A stretch of DNA of 64,000 nt, taken from Lachnospiraceae bacterium RM5. GTDB taxonomy: Bacteria > Bacillota > Clostridia > Lachnospirales > Lachnospiraceae. The translations under genes were made by a program, and so were the position numbers. Each line of letters opens with the position of its first letter. Position 1 is the stretch's first letter. The DNA lies in contig FOFK01000005.1 in NCBI GenBank assembly GCA_900110975.1, forward strand, positions 9,595 through 73,594, written 5' to 3'. The notes under the pieces were generated by a model. It searched no databases, was not told the origin of the DNA, and worked only from the letters and a program-made list of their open reading frames with translations. Of the stretch, positions 38,111-47,723 are shown piece after piece.

Positions 38111-40073
38111 TTACACATGCACTGATTTTATCAATTTCACATTCTAAAATATTATTTTCCAGGGATAATTCTTTTATAGGATTATTTCCTGAATTATCTT
38201 TATCTACATAAACATAAGCTGTAATATTTTCTAAATCCATTTTTTTACTATAATCTTTAAGCTGTAATGAAACCTTTTCTTTAGTTTCATTTGGATTAAA
38301 CATTATAAATATCATTTCATTTTTATCCGAAAGAGCAAAACCTGTTTTATTATTATCAAGATCAAGTAATTCAGCATATTCTTCTACTTCTTCTTTTGTT
38401 CCAATATGAAGAATAGGATTATTTTTTCTAAATTCAATTAATCCTTTATAATAATCATGAAGTTTCTTTATCTCTTTATCCTCTAAATTTTCCCATCTGA
38501 TACCATTTACTTCATCAGATGATCTTACGCTGTCACTTACAAATTCGCCATTTTCTCTCTTTTCCCTTAACAATTCTTCACCTGCATGAAGAAAAGGAAT
38601 TCCTAAAGATAAAATAGCAAGTGATGCGGCAAGTTTATTCATCTCTATTGCTTTATCCCTTGTAATTTCCGGATTTGACATACATATCTTATCATACAAA
38701 GTATAATTATCATGACATGATGTATAATTTACAGCCATCTTCGGCTCAGTGCTCCACTCAGGCAAACCAAGAAGATTATTTTTCAAATTATCAACATCTT
38801 CAAATTCTCCTGAAATATAGCCTTTTTCTTCTTCATCAAAAACACTGCCTTTAATAAGATCTCTGAAATCATCATTGAATAATGCAAAATTATTCAACAT
38901 TTCTGCATTCTCCTGATTTGTAAGATATACATCTTTTGAAAGGTCTGTTTTTAAAAGCCAGCCTTCTCCGTAAAGCATAATATTATTATCAAGTTTATCA
39001 ACTTCTTCTCTTATTTTATTAATTGTATCAACATCTAAAAGTCCCACAAGGTCAAATCTGAATCCATCCATATGAAATTCTTTTGCCCAGTAAAGAACAG
39101 AATCTACGATAAATTTACTTACCATACTTCTTTCAGATGCAACATCATTTCCACATCCTGAACCATTTGATAATTTATTTTTATCATTAAATCTATAAAA
39201 ATATCCCGGTACAGCAACGTTGTAAGAGAATAATTCATTAAAAGTGTGATTATAGACAACATCCATAACAACACTTATATTATTTTCATGAAGTTTTTTT
39301 ATAGTTTCCTTTAACTCTTTTATTCTTACTTCTCCGTCAAAAGGATTTGTAGAATATGAGCCTTCCGGAATATTATAATTCTTTGGATCATAACCCCAAT
39401 TATATTCATTCTTATCGTATGGTTTACTCTCATCTAACATTTCATAATCATTAAATGGAAGAAGATGAAGATGTGTAATTCCAAGATCTTTTAAATAATC
39501 AATTCCTGTTTTTATCTTACCTTCTCCGTTAAGAGTTGTATTTTCTTCAACAAGTCCTAAAAATTTACCTTTATTTTCTATACCTGATGAATCAAGTGAT
39601 GAAAAATCCCTTACATGAAGTTCATATATAATACTATCGCAATATGATAAATTCATATTTGGGTTTTTATCTTCTTCCCAACCCTCTGGATTTGTCACCG
39701 ACAAATCAATAATCATTCCACGGTTTCCATTAACACCACATGATCTTGCATAAGGGTCTACAAATTCATTTTTATCCCCATCTGAATATTCAATAGTATA
39801 GGTATAATACTTACCAATATATTTTTTTTCTAATTTTTTACACCATACACCCTTATCTTCTTTTTCCATATCAAAAGAACAGATGATATCATCATTATTC
39901 TTATCACCTGATTCATAAATATTTATAATAAGATTTTTTGCAACAGGACTCCAAAGTTTAAATATAAGTGTATCACCTGTAATATTTAAACCCAGATCAT
40001 CCTTTTCATATGTGTATTTCTTTTCAAAATCCTCACTGGAATATGACCTTATTAACGAAAAATCGTATTTCAT
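38091..40073 (-). CDS. pulA: Type I pullulanase (alpha-1,6 debranching), cytoplasmic
   Basis: 660 residues from ATG 40073, right after a GGAGGAGG site; no signal peptide, so intracellular. It hydrolyses alpha-1,6 branches of glycogen or maltodextrins. An N-terminal CBM48-like domain ('TLIFKLWSPVAKNLIINIY', about 40-58) precedes the GH13 barrel. It has the pullulanase tag 'YNWGYDPKNYN' (about 230), nucleophile in 'MDGFRFDLVGLLD', acid/base in 'MLYGEGW', and 'YTSCHDNYTLYD'. It works with GlgP and MalQ. It is smaller than secreted pullulanases, consistent with an internal enzyme. Confidence 0.95.
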   Translation of the reverse strand: MKYDFSLIRSYSSEDFEKKYTYEKDDLGLNITGDTLIFKLWSPVAKNLIINIYESGDKNNDDIICSFDMEKEDKGVWCKKLEKKYIGKYYTYTIEYSDGDKNEFVDPYARSCGVNGNRGMIIDLSVTNPEGWEEDKNPNMNLSYCDSIIYELHVRDFSSLDSSGIENKGKFLGLVEENTTLNGEGKIKTGIDYLKDLGITHLHLLPFNDYEMLDESKPYDKNEYNWGYDPKNYNIPEGSYSTNPFDGEVRIKELKETIKKLHENNISVVMDVVYNHTFNELFSYNVAVPGYFYRFNDKNKLSNGSGCGNDVASERSMVSKFIVDSVLYWAKEFHMDGFRFDLVGLLDVDTINKIREEVDKLDNNIMLYGEGWLLKTDLSKDVYLTNQENAEMLNNFALFNDDFRDLIKGSVFDEEEKGYISGEFEDVDNLKNNLLGLPEWSTEPKMAVNYTSCHDNYTLYDKICMSNPEITRDKAIEMNKLAASLAILSLGIPFLHAGEELLREKRENGEFVSDSVRSSDEVNGIRWENLEDKEIKKLHDYYKGLIEFRKNNPILHIGTKEEVEEYAELLDLDNNKTGFALSDKNEMIFIMFNPNETKEKVSLQLKDYSKKMDLENITAYVYVDKDNSGNNPIKELSLENNILECEIDKISACVIKVQKK

Positions 40074-40112
40074 TTTATCCTCCTCCAAAAATGTTTAGAT
40101 AAATTTTTTATA

Positions 40113-40150
40113 ATCAAAAAGAAAGTCGCACAGAATCAATCTATGCGACT
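40113..40150 (-). terminator. Terminator after the PUD surface protein gene
   Basis: Stem AGTCGCA/TGCGACT (40124-40130, 40144-40150) plus an inner AGA/TCT pairing, then CTTTCTTTTTG on the minus strand. It lies 20 bases after the stop. Confidence 0.75.
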
Positions 40151-40170
40151 GTTGATTTTTTTAGTTTATA

Positions 40171-40866
40171 TTATTTTTTCTTTCTTGAAGCAAGAGCAAA
40201 TGTTCCACCTGCAACTAAAGCAATTACCACAATATCAAATAATACAACTGAGCCGCCACCAACTTCAAATCTTGAATCATCACCTACATCAGTATCTTTC
40301 TGAGCATTTGATGAACCTGCATTTGCAACTGTAGTTGTTTCTACATTTGCAGCTTCAGTATCACTAACTTCTTCTTTAGTCTCTTCTTCTTTTGTCTCTT
40401 CTTCTTTAACTTCTTCTTTTGTTGTTTCTTCTTCTTTAGATAATACTATATCTTTTCCATCTGCATCCTTAAAACCATCTGTAGAAATTGCTTCTATTCC
40501 TGCTGTTACATATATATCAACAGAATCTTTTCCATCAATATCAACACTCTTTGGCGACCCTTCAGGACCATTACCATCAGGATCTTTTATCATAACTTGA
40601 ACCTGAGTAGCATCATCTTTTGCTTCATATTCCGCAATAGCCTCATCACCATTTACAGTAAAGCTAATCTGTCCTGTACCCTCTGTATCAATCTCATCCC
40701 ACATTTTTACACTATATCCATCATATGTCTTATCATCTCTATAATAGTGAGCAGTAACTTTACATGAAGCATAAGCAATACTGCTTTCTAATCCTATAAC
40801 AGATGCTGCAATTAATAATGATGAACCTGCTTTAATTAAAGATTTTTTTAAGTTATTTTTCTTCAT
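40171..40866 (-). CDS. Surface-anchored protein with pullulanase-type (CBM41/PUD-like) domain
   Basis: 231 residues. Signal peptide (about 1-33, ending 'AYA'), then 'KVTAHYYRDDKTYDGYSVKM' (about 36-55), which resembles the start of pullulanase PUD/CBM41 starch-binding domains (H-Y-R-D...YDG...W). A Lys/Glu/Thr-rich spacer with 'KEEET' repeats (about 145-175) follows, and a C-terminal membrane helix ends in RKKK. No LPXTG is visible, so it is probably held by the tail rather than by sortase. Proposed role: glucan binding at the cell surface near the alpha-glucan genes (inference). The Shine-Dalgarno lies 38 bases upstream with a hairpin between. Confidence 0.8.
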   Translation of the reverse strand: MKKNNLKKSLIKAGSSLLIAASVIGLESSIAYASCKVTAHYYRDDKTYDGYSVKMWDEIDTEGTGQISFTVNGDEAIAEYEAKDDATQVQVMIKDPDGNGPEGSPKSVDIDGKDSVDIYVTAGIEAISTDGFKDADGKDIVLSKEEETTKEEVKEEETKEEETKEEVSDTEAANVETTTVANAGSSNAQKDTDVGDDSRFEVGGGSVVLFDIVVIALVAGGTFALASRKKK

Positions 40867-40910
40867 AGACTAAGAATCATATAAATCACGTAATTATATG
40901 ATATCCTCCT
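40867..40910 (-). promoter_or_regulatory. Distant Shine-Dalgarno with intervening hairpin
   Basis: AGGAGG at 40910-40905 is 38 bases from the ATG (40866). Between them a perfect 9-bp stem (40894-40902 with 40876-40884, loop 9) would, if folded, leave only 11 bases between the site and the start. An alternative is a tiny leader frame (GTG at 40890, with an in-frame ATG at 40881) whose TGA stop overlaps the ATG. Confidence 0.65.
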
Positions 40911-41002
40911 TTCCCCAGTCCTCATTTTATGCTATTTTACCACATAAATATGAAAATTTAAAGTCTTTTTGTCTATTTTTACCAAAATATAATCAAATTT
41001 TT

Positions 41003-41728
41003 TTAAAATAATAAATCTTTTATCTTTGACAACTTACCATCTTCTATCATATAAGTTGCCTTAACTTCCTCTAAAACAGTATTCTGAGGTGAAATATTAG
41101 TATGCAGATATACAGAATCAATACCAAACCTGTTTGCACCTTCAATATCAGAAATCCAATCATTTCCAATCATTACTGATTCTTCTTTTTTAAGTCCAAA
41201 TTTTTCAAAAAGATTATTAAAAAAGACAGACGATGGTTTTTTCACTTCATCTAATGATGAAATCTCTATTCCTTCAAAATAATCATATAATCCCACATAA
41301 TATATTTCCGGCAAAGTAAATATGTTCTGTGCATTTGAAAGAAGAAAAATTCTTCCACCCTTTTCTTTAACATAATCAAGAGCTTCAAAAGTATCATCAT
41401 ATGTCTTAATATATTTTGTTGATGTTATTCTAAACACCCTGCACATACAGTTACATGTAGCATTATCAATTTTTACACCCTTGTTAAGAAAAAGTTTTTT
41501 AAATACTTTCTCAACAGTAATTTCAGGATAATCAAACTTTTTCTTAAGCTTTGCTTCTTCTTCCTTACATAATCTTTCGTACTCTTTTTTTAATTCATTT
41601 GCTTTATAATCAGCTCCATAAAAAGCAAATAGCTCCTGCATTTTCTTCCACAAATAAGCACTATACTCATTTGTTCTGATATCAATCAATGTTCCATATA
41701 AATCAAATACGTAATTCTTATATTTCAT
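41003..41728 (-). CDS. HAD-family hydrolase
   Basis: 241 residues from ATG 41728, which has GGGAGG six bases upstream (a longer frame begins 27 bases earlier without a site). Motif I is 'NYVFDLYGTLIDIR' (nucleophile Asp about 9), motif II 'IFLLSNAQN', motif III/IV 'SVMIGNDWISDIEGANR'. The helical cap after motif I is long (about 90 residues) and Lys/Glu-rich. This resembles the YjjG/haloacid dehalogenase-like type I group. The substrate is unknown. Confidence 0.85.
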   Translation of the reverse strand: MKYKNYVFDLYGTLIDIRTNEYSAYLWKKMQELFAFYGADYKANELKKEYERLCKEEEAKLKKKFDYPEITVEKVFKKLFLNKGVKIDNATCNCMCRVFRITSTKYIKTYDDTFEALDYVKEKGGRIFLLSNAQNIFTLPEIYYVGLYDYFEGIEISSLDEVKKPSSVFFNNLFEKFGLKKEESVMIGNDWISDIEGANRFGIDSVYLHTNISPQNTVLEEVKATYMIEDGKLSKIKDLLF

Positions 41729-41817
41729 TTTTTCCTCCCAAAGAAATTCAAACATACCATCTATAATCTATATAAATATTTAATAACTTATATATTTTTT
41801 TCTGAAAATATCAAAAA

Positions 41818-42576
41818 TTAAATATCTATATCAAGTTCAACCGGACAATGATCAGAACCAAGTATATCCGCATGAATAATTGCATCCTGCATCTTATCTT
41901 TAATTCGTTCTGATGTTAAAAAGTAGTCAATACGCCACCCTGCATTTCTGCTTCTTGCATTAAATCTGTATGACCACCATGAATAAGCATCCTTTTTATC
42001 CGGATAGAAATATCTGAAACTATCAACAAATCCGGAATCTAAAAGTATGGAAAACTTTCCTCTTTCTTCATCCGTAAAACCTGCATTTTTATGATTTGAT
42101 GAAGGATTTTTTAAATCTATCTCTTTATGAGCTACATTTAAATCTCCACAAATTATCAAAGGTTTATTTTTATCCAGCTTCTCCAGATATTTTTTAAATT
42201 CATCTTCCCAATCCATTCTATAATCGAGCCTTTTTAATTCTGAGCCGGAATTTGGCGTATATACTGTAATAAGATAATAATCCTTATATTCTAAGGTAAT
42301 AACTCTTCCCTCTGTATCATGCTCTTCTATTCCCATTCCATAAAACACATTTAACGGCTCTTCTTTTACAAAAATTGCAGTTCCGGAATATCCCTTTCTT
42401 TCAGCATAATTCCAATACTGCTTATACCCTTCTAATTGAAGATCTAACTGCCCCTGTTGCATCTTACTTTCCTGTATACAAAACGCATCAGCATCCAGTT
42501 TTTTAAATGATTCCAAAAAATCTTTCTGTACACAGGCTCTTATTCCGTTTACGTTCCAAGAAATAAATTTTTTCAA
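41818..42576 (-). CDS. xth: Exodeoxyribonuclease III / AP endonuclease
   Basis: 252 residues with a TTG start at 42576 (AGGAGG five bases upstream). Removes 3' blocks and cleaves abasic sites in base-excision repair. Conserved: 'SWNVNGIRACVQKDF' at the N-terminus, metal-binding Glu in 'CIQESKMQQG', 'GDLNVAHKEIDL', and the terminal 'GSDHCPVELDI'. Divergent from the GGDEF gene. Confidence 0.96.
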   Translation of the reverse strand: MKKFISWNVNGIRACVQKDFLESFKKLDADAFCIQESKMQQGQLDLQLEGYKQYWNYAERKGYSGTAIFVKEEPLNVFYGMGIEEHDTEGRVITLEYKDYYLITVYTPNSGSELKRLDYRMDWEDEFKKYLEKLDKNKPLIICGDLNVAHKEIDLKNPSSNHKNAGFTDEERGKFSILLDSGFVDSFRYFYPDKKDAYSWWSYRFNARSRNAGWRIDYFLTSERIKDKMQDAIIHADILGSDHCPVELDIDI

Positions 42577-42638
42577 GTCAGCCTCCTAATAAACATATAT
42601 TAAATTCATTATAACAATTATTTTTTTATTAGTCTATA

Positions 42639-42667
42639 TTTATTTTTTTTATTAAATATGCTATAAT
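42639..42667 (+). promoter_or_regulatory. Extended -10 promoter of the GGDEF gene
   Basis: TGCTATAAT at 42659-42667 with a weak -35 (TTTATT, 42639-42644) 17 bases upstream. It lies 39 bases before the chosen ATG. Confidence 0.6.
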
Positions 42668-42705
42668 TTTTTTACCATTTAAATTTTTTTTTGTGAGGTA
42701 TGCAC

Positions 42706-45700
42706 ATGAGAAAAGAAGAATTTGATTATATATCTGATTTCGTTGCAGATATGAATAATGACGAAACTGTCGTCAGAATTTTAAAACAAAATTATGCATT
42801 TAATTTTACAAATGCTGATTTTGAAAAATTAGACTTATCAATATTTGATAAGAAATTTTACCTTGATTTTGCAACCAGCAATATATTGGCTGCATATGCT
42901 CCATTTCTTGACATTATCATAAATATCTTAAATGATGCAAAGATTAACGTTTCTGATCTGATGGAAAAATTAGACATTTATTCATTAAACAGAAATCTTT
43001 TTACAAGTTATGCACTTACTAATGTTGCAACACACATTGAAGAGCCGATACTCGGAGAAAAAGCATATAATCAAAGCAGATTTATTGATGATCTTGTAAA
43101 ACTTATGGAATATATCTGTAAAACAAAAAAAGTATTTATTTTACTTAATAATGTCAATCAAATATGCGATTCTTCTCTTTCTATTCTTAATAAATTTATT
43201 AAAAAAGATAATAAAAATCTTAAAATATTCATTATAACAAATGCCATGGGCAACGTGCGTGAATATATCAAAAATGAATATAATGATTTTATCGAAGAAA
43301 GCTCATACCTGGGTATCGTTTACGAATGGCCTCTTTCAGGCTTTTTGGATGAAAGCGAAACCAAAACAACTTTATATATTTCAAACACACAGGATGATAT
43401 AAATAAATTAGAAACTCTTTTTAATACTTATGCATACAGACAGGCGGAGTACTATCTAACTATAATTTACGAAAAAATTGAAATTGAAAAATTACTTACA
43501 AAGGATTTTTTTAAATTCCAGATTTTAAATCTCTATGTTATGACATCCATATTCATGGAGAATTATTCCCATGCTCTTATTCTTTGTAAAAAGTTAATTG
43601 GATTAAATTATCCTAAAGATGATGATGCAAAATTATTTAATTATAATAAATCATTATCTCTTACAAATATGTACATGGGTAATGAAGAAAAAGCATATGA
43701 ACATGCTGAAAAATGCCATGAAATCGCAAAAAAAACCGGGGAAGAAAAAGATATTTTTGTATCAATGCTTCTTCTCAACATGTCACAGCTTGGAGGCTGG
43801 AAAGATATATGGGTTTGTGATAAAGAGATAGATGTATCTGAAAGACTTATTGAACTTTGTTATAAATACAGCTATTACAATCATTTATCCCATATCCTTG
43901 TATATGATTTTGATAACGAAGCTGATTTATATACCACTCCTGACGGGGTTGAACAAAGAACAGTTAATACTACAAAGGGTATTTCTATTGCCAAACATCT
44001 CGATAATGACTTCTTCTTATTTGAAGCTTACAGAAAAAATGTCATGGTTTCATCAATTAACGGACATTATGAAACTTCAAACTATTTTTATAATAAAGCC
44101 ATTGAAATAGTAAGACATAACCATGATAAAATGGAAGAAGCAAATATCTATAACGGCCTTGGTTACAACAACGTAACTGAAGGAAATTATGAAAAAGCAA
44201 ATGAATATTATAACCAGGCATTAAAGATTTTCTATGATGAAGGTTCGTCTGATTATATTACAGAAACTTTATATAACATGGGAACTAATGCATTACTTGC
44301 AGGAGATTATGGAAATGCGACTAACTATCTTATGACTGTTTCCCAGATTATACAGTACTTAAGAAAAAGCCGTATAAGAGTTTGTAATAATTCAAAGATA
44401 TATTGTCTCCTTGCAATTTCATCCTTTAAACAGGGAAATTTCTTTACTGCACAGGTTTATGCAAACAAATCAGAACATTTTCTTATGTATGCAAAGAAAT
44501 ATTTAGATGATGATCCATCATATGGACATCAATGGGATGATGATACATTCCTCTACTACATAGTATCTGCACAAATTGCAATGAAAAACAACGATTATGA
44601 AAAAGCAAAAGAATGTTTTAAGGAATCAGAGTTTTATATGGCTCGTTCCCAGGGAAGTTACTTCCTTAACTTTGCTCTCTACTCTATGGAAAAAATAACT
44701 CTTTTAGAGCTCTTAGGAGAAAAAGAAGAAAGGGAAAAACTTATAGATAAAGCTTATGAATACTTTGCATCATACAACACAGCAAAGGCAAACTATTATA
44801 AGAATCTTAAAGAAAAAAATGTTCCTGCTATGCCATACTTAAATATCTCTCTTAAAGATGTGACAATAGATGAAATTATGAGCTTTATAAAAATCGAAAG
44901 CGTTTCCCATGAAGCATATATAAAAGATAGCCAGATTAAATTCTTTGGAACTTTCCAGGAACTTGCATCAAACAGCTATACTTCTCCTCAACATCAGTTA
45001 TATACTCTGGTTGAGAATTTTAAAAATAACTTCCGTGTTGATAATATGCTTTATGTTTCTTTTGAAAAATCAGGACCTGTTATTAAATACTCAGATTTTG
45101 AATATGAAATATCAGAAGACGAAATAAACTTTATTGCTAAATATCTTAAGAATAATTCAACAGGTTTTGCTGTTTCTCAATTTAGCGACACTTACTACGA
45201 TTACGAAAAGATTATAAAAATATTCGACAGAAGCAGACTCTTTTCAATCATGTGTGCGCCTGTATTTAACAATGATATTTTACAAAGCTTTTGTATAACA
45301 CTTATAAAAGTAAATTCCGCATGGAACTCAGTTGTTTACCGTGATACGGTGGAGAGAAAAGACCTTGATGTATTCAACCTTTTCTTCAGACTCCTTATTG
45401 ATGCAAGTGAGAAATATCAATTGAATGAAAAACTTCGTAAGCAGGCTATTACAGACGAACTTACAGGTCTTATGAACAGACAGGGTTACTACTCTACTAT
45501 TGAGAAGAAATTAAATACAGCACTTATTGAAAATAGAAGTTTTTCATGTGCATTCCTTTATATCGACCTTGACCACTTTAAATATTATAATGATACTTTC
45601 GGACATCATGTAGGTGATGCAATACTTATAAGGTTCTCTGAAATATTTAAAACGGTATGTGAAAATACAAAAGGCTTCCCTGTAAGATTCGGTGGTGATG

Positions 45701-46008
45701 AATTCCTTATTATTATTGAGGATGGCACGATTGATCAGGTAAAAGAAATCGTTAATAACATTTATAAATTCATCGAGAAAGAAGATGGATTCAGTAAAAT
45801 CGTACAGAAATATTCACTTGAAGAAATTGAAATTCCTGCTTCTTCAAGGGCAACCTGTTCAATTGGTGCAGATCTTAAGACAAATATCACATCAATGTTG
45901 CAGGTTGGAGAGATGGAAAAACATGCTGATGAATCCTTATATTACATTAAAGAGCATGGTCGTGGCAGCATGATTACATACGAAGATTATTTAAAAACAA
46001 TAAAATAA
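42706..46008 (+). CDS. TPR-GGDEF diguanylate cyclase with ATPase-like head
   Basis: 1100 residues from ATG 42706 (GAGGT six bases upstream; ATG 42700 abuts the site). Residues about 1-215 resemble a STAND/AAA-type ATPase fold with a Walker B-like 'VFILLNNVNQICDSSLSIL' but no visible P-loop. About 230-700 are TPR-like helical repeats ('NIYNGLGYNNVTEGNYEKAN', 'AQIAMKNNDYEKAKECF'). About 740-900 look GAF-like. The end is a diguanylate cyclase domain: 'TDELTGLMNRQGYYSTIEKK' (about 914) and an intact GGDEF (about 996). No RxxD inhibitory site is visible just upstream. It has no membrane helix, so it should be a cytoplasmic c-di-GMP synthase responding to an unknown signal. Confidence 0.9.
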   Translation: MRKEEFDYISDFVADMNNDETVVRILKQNYAFNFTNADFEKLDLSIFDKKFYLDFATSNILAAYAPFLDIIINILNDAKINVSDLMEKLDIYSLNRNLFTSYALTNVATHIEEPILGEKAYNQSRFIDDLVKLMEYICKTKKVFILLNNVNQICDSSLSILNKFIKKDNKNLKIFIITNAMGNVREYIKNEYNDFIEESSYLGIVYEWPLSGFLDESETKTTLYISNTQDDINKLETLFNTYAYRQAEYYLTIIYEKIEIEKLLTKDFFKFQILNLYVMTSIFMENYSHALILCKKLIGLNYPKDDDAKLFNYNKSLSLTNMYMGNEEKAYEHAEKCHEIAKKTGEEKDIFVSMLLLNMSQLGGWKDIWVCDKEIDVSERLIELCYKYSYYNHLSHILVYDFDNEADLYTTPDGVEQRTVNTTKGISIAKHLDNDFFLFEAYRKNVMVSSINGHYETSNYFYNKAIEIVRHNHDKMEEANIYNGLGYNNVTEGNYEKANEYYNQALKIFYDEGSSDYITETLYNMGTNALLAGDYGNATNYLMTVSQIIQYLRKSRIRVCNNSKIYCLLAISSFKQGNFFTAQVYANKSEHFLMYAKKYLDDDPSYGHQWDDDTFLYYIVSAQIAMKNNDYEKAKECFKESEFYMARSQGSYFLNFALYSMEKITLLELLGEKEEREKLIDKAYEYFASYNTAKANYYKNLKEKNVPAMPYLNISLKDVTIDEIMSFIKIESVSHEAYIKDSQIKFFGTFQELASNSYTSPQHQLYTLVENFKNNFRVDNMLYVSFEKSGPVIKYSDFEYEISEDEINFIAKYLKNNSTGFAVSQFSDTYYDYEKIIKIFDRSRLFSIMCAPVFNNDILQSFCITLIKVNSAWNSVVYRDTVERKDLDVFNLFFRLLIDASEKYQLNEKLRKQAITDELTGLMNRQGYYSTIEKKLNTALIENRSFSCAFLYIDLDHFKYYNDTFGHHVGDAILIRFSEIFKTVCENTKGFPVRFGGDEFLIIIEDGTIDQVKEIVNNIYKFIEKEDGFSKIVQKYSLEEIEIPASSRATCSIGADLKTNITSMLQVGEMEKHADESLYYIKEHGRGSMITYEDYLKTIK

Positions 46009-46050
46009 TTAAAAGTCAAATAATAATTACCCCTGCTAATATAGCAATTT

Positions 46051-46096
46051 AAATGCCAGCCTTAAAGTTTTAATTCACTTTTAAGACTGGCATTTT
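46051..46096. terminator. Bidirectional terminator between the GGDEF gene and thrH
   Basis: Stem AAATGCCAG.CCTTAAAG / CTTTTAAG.CTGGCATTT with one or two mismatches and a loop of about ten, T-rich on both sides. It separates two convergent genes. Confidence 0.82.
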
Positions 46097-46161
46097 TATT
46101 TTAATTATTTTAATTATCTTAATTATTATAATTTTATTTATTATAATTTCAGTTATTCAAA

Positions 46162-46764
46162 TTAATCAAGATTTTTTTCGATAGCTGCAAGTAAATCATC
46201 ATATGTTTCAAAAGCTTCAAATTCAGGATTATCTTTCTTAATCTGCTCTGTACTTCTAAATAAGAATCCTGCTTTACTTGCCTTAATCATACCAAGATCA
46301 TTATAGCTGTCACCACTTGCAATTGTATCATATCCAATACTCTGAAGTGCTTTTACAGTTGTATATTTTGAGTTTTCTATTCTCATCTTAAATCCTGTAA
46401 TTTCTCCATTATCTGCTACTTCAAGGGAGTTACAGAAAATTGTTGGATATCCAAGTTTTTCCATAAGTGGTTTTGCAAACTGTGTAAATGTATCACTTAT
46501 AATAATAACCTGACACATTGAACGTAACTTATCTAAAAATTCTTTTGCTCCCGGCATTGGATCAATCTTTGCAATAGTTTCCTGAATTTCTTTTAATCCA
46601 AGACCGTGCTGTTTTAATATATCAATACGATATTTCATAAGCTTATCATAATCAGGCTCGTCTCTTGTTGTTTTCTTAAGCTCCTCGATACCTGTTTCTT
46701 CTGCAAATGCAATCCAGATTTCAGGTACTAATACTCCTTCTAAGTCTAAACATGTAATAACCAT
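46162..46764 (-). CDS. thrH: ThrH-type phosphoserine phosphatase / homoserine phosphotransferase
   Basis: 200 residues, the length of Pseudomonas ThrH. HAD motifs: 'TCLDLEGVLVPEIWIAFAE' (nucleophile Asp about 7), 'VIIISDTFTQFAKPLMEKLG', and 'IASGDSYNDLGMIKAS'. The 'DLEGVLVPEIW' form rather than DFDGTL is the ThrH hallmark. Known activities are phosphoserine hydrolysis and phosphate transfer to homoserine; which applies here is not determined. GGAGG lies eight to nine bases before ATG. Confidence 0.9.
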   Translation of the reverse strand: MVITCLDLEGVLVPEIWIAFAEETGIEELKKTTRDEPDYDKLMKYRIDILKQHGLGLKEIQETIAKIDPMPGAKEFLDKLRSMCQVIIISDTFTQFAKPLMEKLGYPTIFCNSLEVADNGEITGFKMRIENSKYTTVKALQSIGYDTIASGDSYNDLGMIKASKAGFLFRSTEQIKKDNPEFEAFETYDDLLAAIEKNLD

Positions 46765-46826
46765 AAAATAATATCCTCCATTTTTATTATGTAATTTTAT
46801 TATGTATTATATATTTTTATTTATAT

Positions 46827-47723
46827 TTACTGTGTTAAATCAAGTGTTCCATCATCATTTGAAACAATCTGTGTAGATGCAGCATAATCAACCATATAAA
46901 GCGCATCTATTGAATACCACTTACCATCATAGCAATATACTGTATTTGTGTAGTCATCTTCCTTATAACTGTCAACTTCTTTATCACTGCTATCGTATAA
47001 AGAATATTTACATTTAAATGACATAAGACCTGTTAAATCTTTTAAATCAGGATCTTTCCATTCACTTCTCATCTGACCTGTTGTCTCGTTTACAGACTCA
47101 CTGTCAATTGTTGTACTATATTCAAGTTCAACTTCATATCTGCAATCAGAAAGCTTACAGCTGTAATCATCCATGTACTGCTTATCTAAGTCATCCAATG
47201 TATCCTGCATATATTCTTTTAATGTATCATCTGTAATACCATATGCTTTTACCATTGCACTTCTGAATTCCTGTGGAATTCCATTTAAATAATCATCTAC
47301 TGTTTTCATATTGTAATAATCAACAATAGCAGCCTTTGCACTTTCTTTCTCATCATCAGTAAATTCCTGCTTTGCTGTATTTCCATACAAACTCTTATCA
47401 ACTGAAACTGTTTCATCTTCTTCAAAAGTCTGCTCTTCAGAAGTTTCTTTATCTGTCTCGCCTTCTTTTGTCTCTACAGTTTCACCTTCTTTTGTCTCTG
47501 TAGTTTCCCCTTCCTTTGTTTCAGAAGTTTCTTTTGTTGTAGCTTCTACTTTAGATTTTGTTTCTTTAGAAGAATCTTTTGTTTCACCTTTTTTAAACAA
47601 TAAAACTCCACATCCGATTCCAATAACAAAAACAGCAACACATGCTAAAACATACAAAAGTATTTTTTTTAAATTGTTATTTTCTTCATTTGATTCAATG
47701 TTTTTATTTTCCTTATCAGCCAT
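46827..47723 (-). CDS. Membrane-anchored extracellular protein of unknown function
   Basis: 298 residues. Cytoplasmic N-terminus (1-18), one membrane helix (about 19-43), then a Thr/Glu/Lys spacer with tandem 'ETKEGETTETKEGETVETKE' repeats (about 68-95), and a C-terminal domain (about 115-298) with paired cysteines ('CKLSDC', 'CKYSLYD', 'VYCYDGKWYSIDAL'). The C-terminal part recalls small surface domains with a terminal 'DGKWY' strand, but I do not recognise a named family. AAAGGA precedes ATG by seven bases. Probably a cell-surface protein. Confidence 0.78.
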   Translation of the reverse strand: MADKENKNIESNEENNNLKKILLYVLACVAVFVIGIGCGVLLFKKGETKDSSKETKSKVEATTKETSETKEGETTETKEGETVETKEGETDKETSEEQTFEEDETVSVDKSLYGNTAKQEFTDDEKESAKAAIVDYYNMKTVDDYLNGIPQEFRSAMVKAYGITDDTLKEYMQDTLDDLDKQYMDDYSCKLSDCRYEVELEYSTTIDSESVNETTGQMRSEWKDPDLKDLTGLMSFKCKYSLYDSSDKEVDSYKEDDYTNTVYCYDGKWYSIDALYMVDYAASTQIVSNDDGTLDLTQ

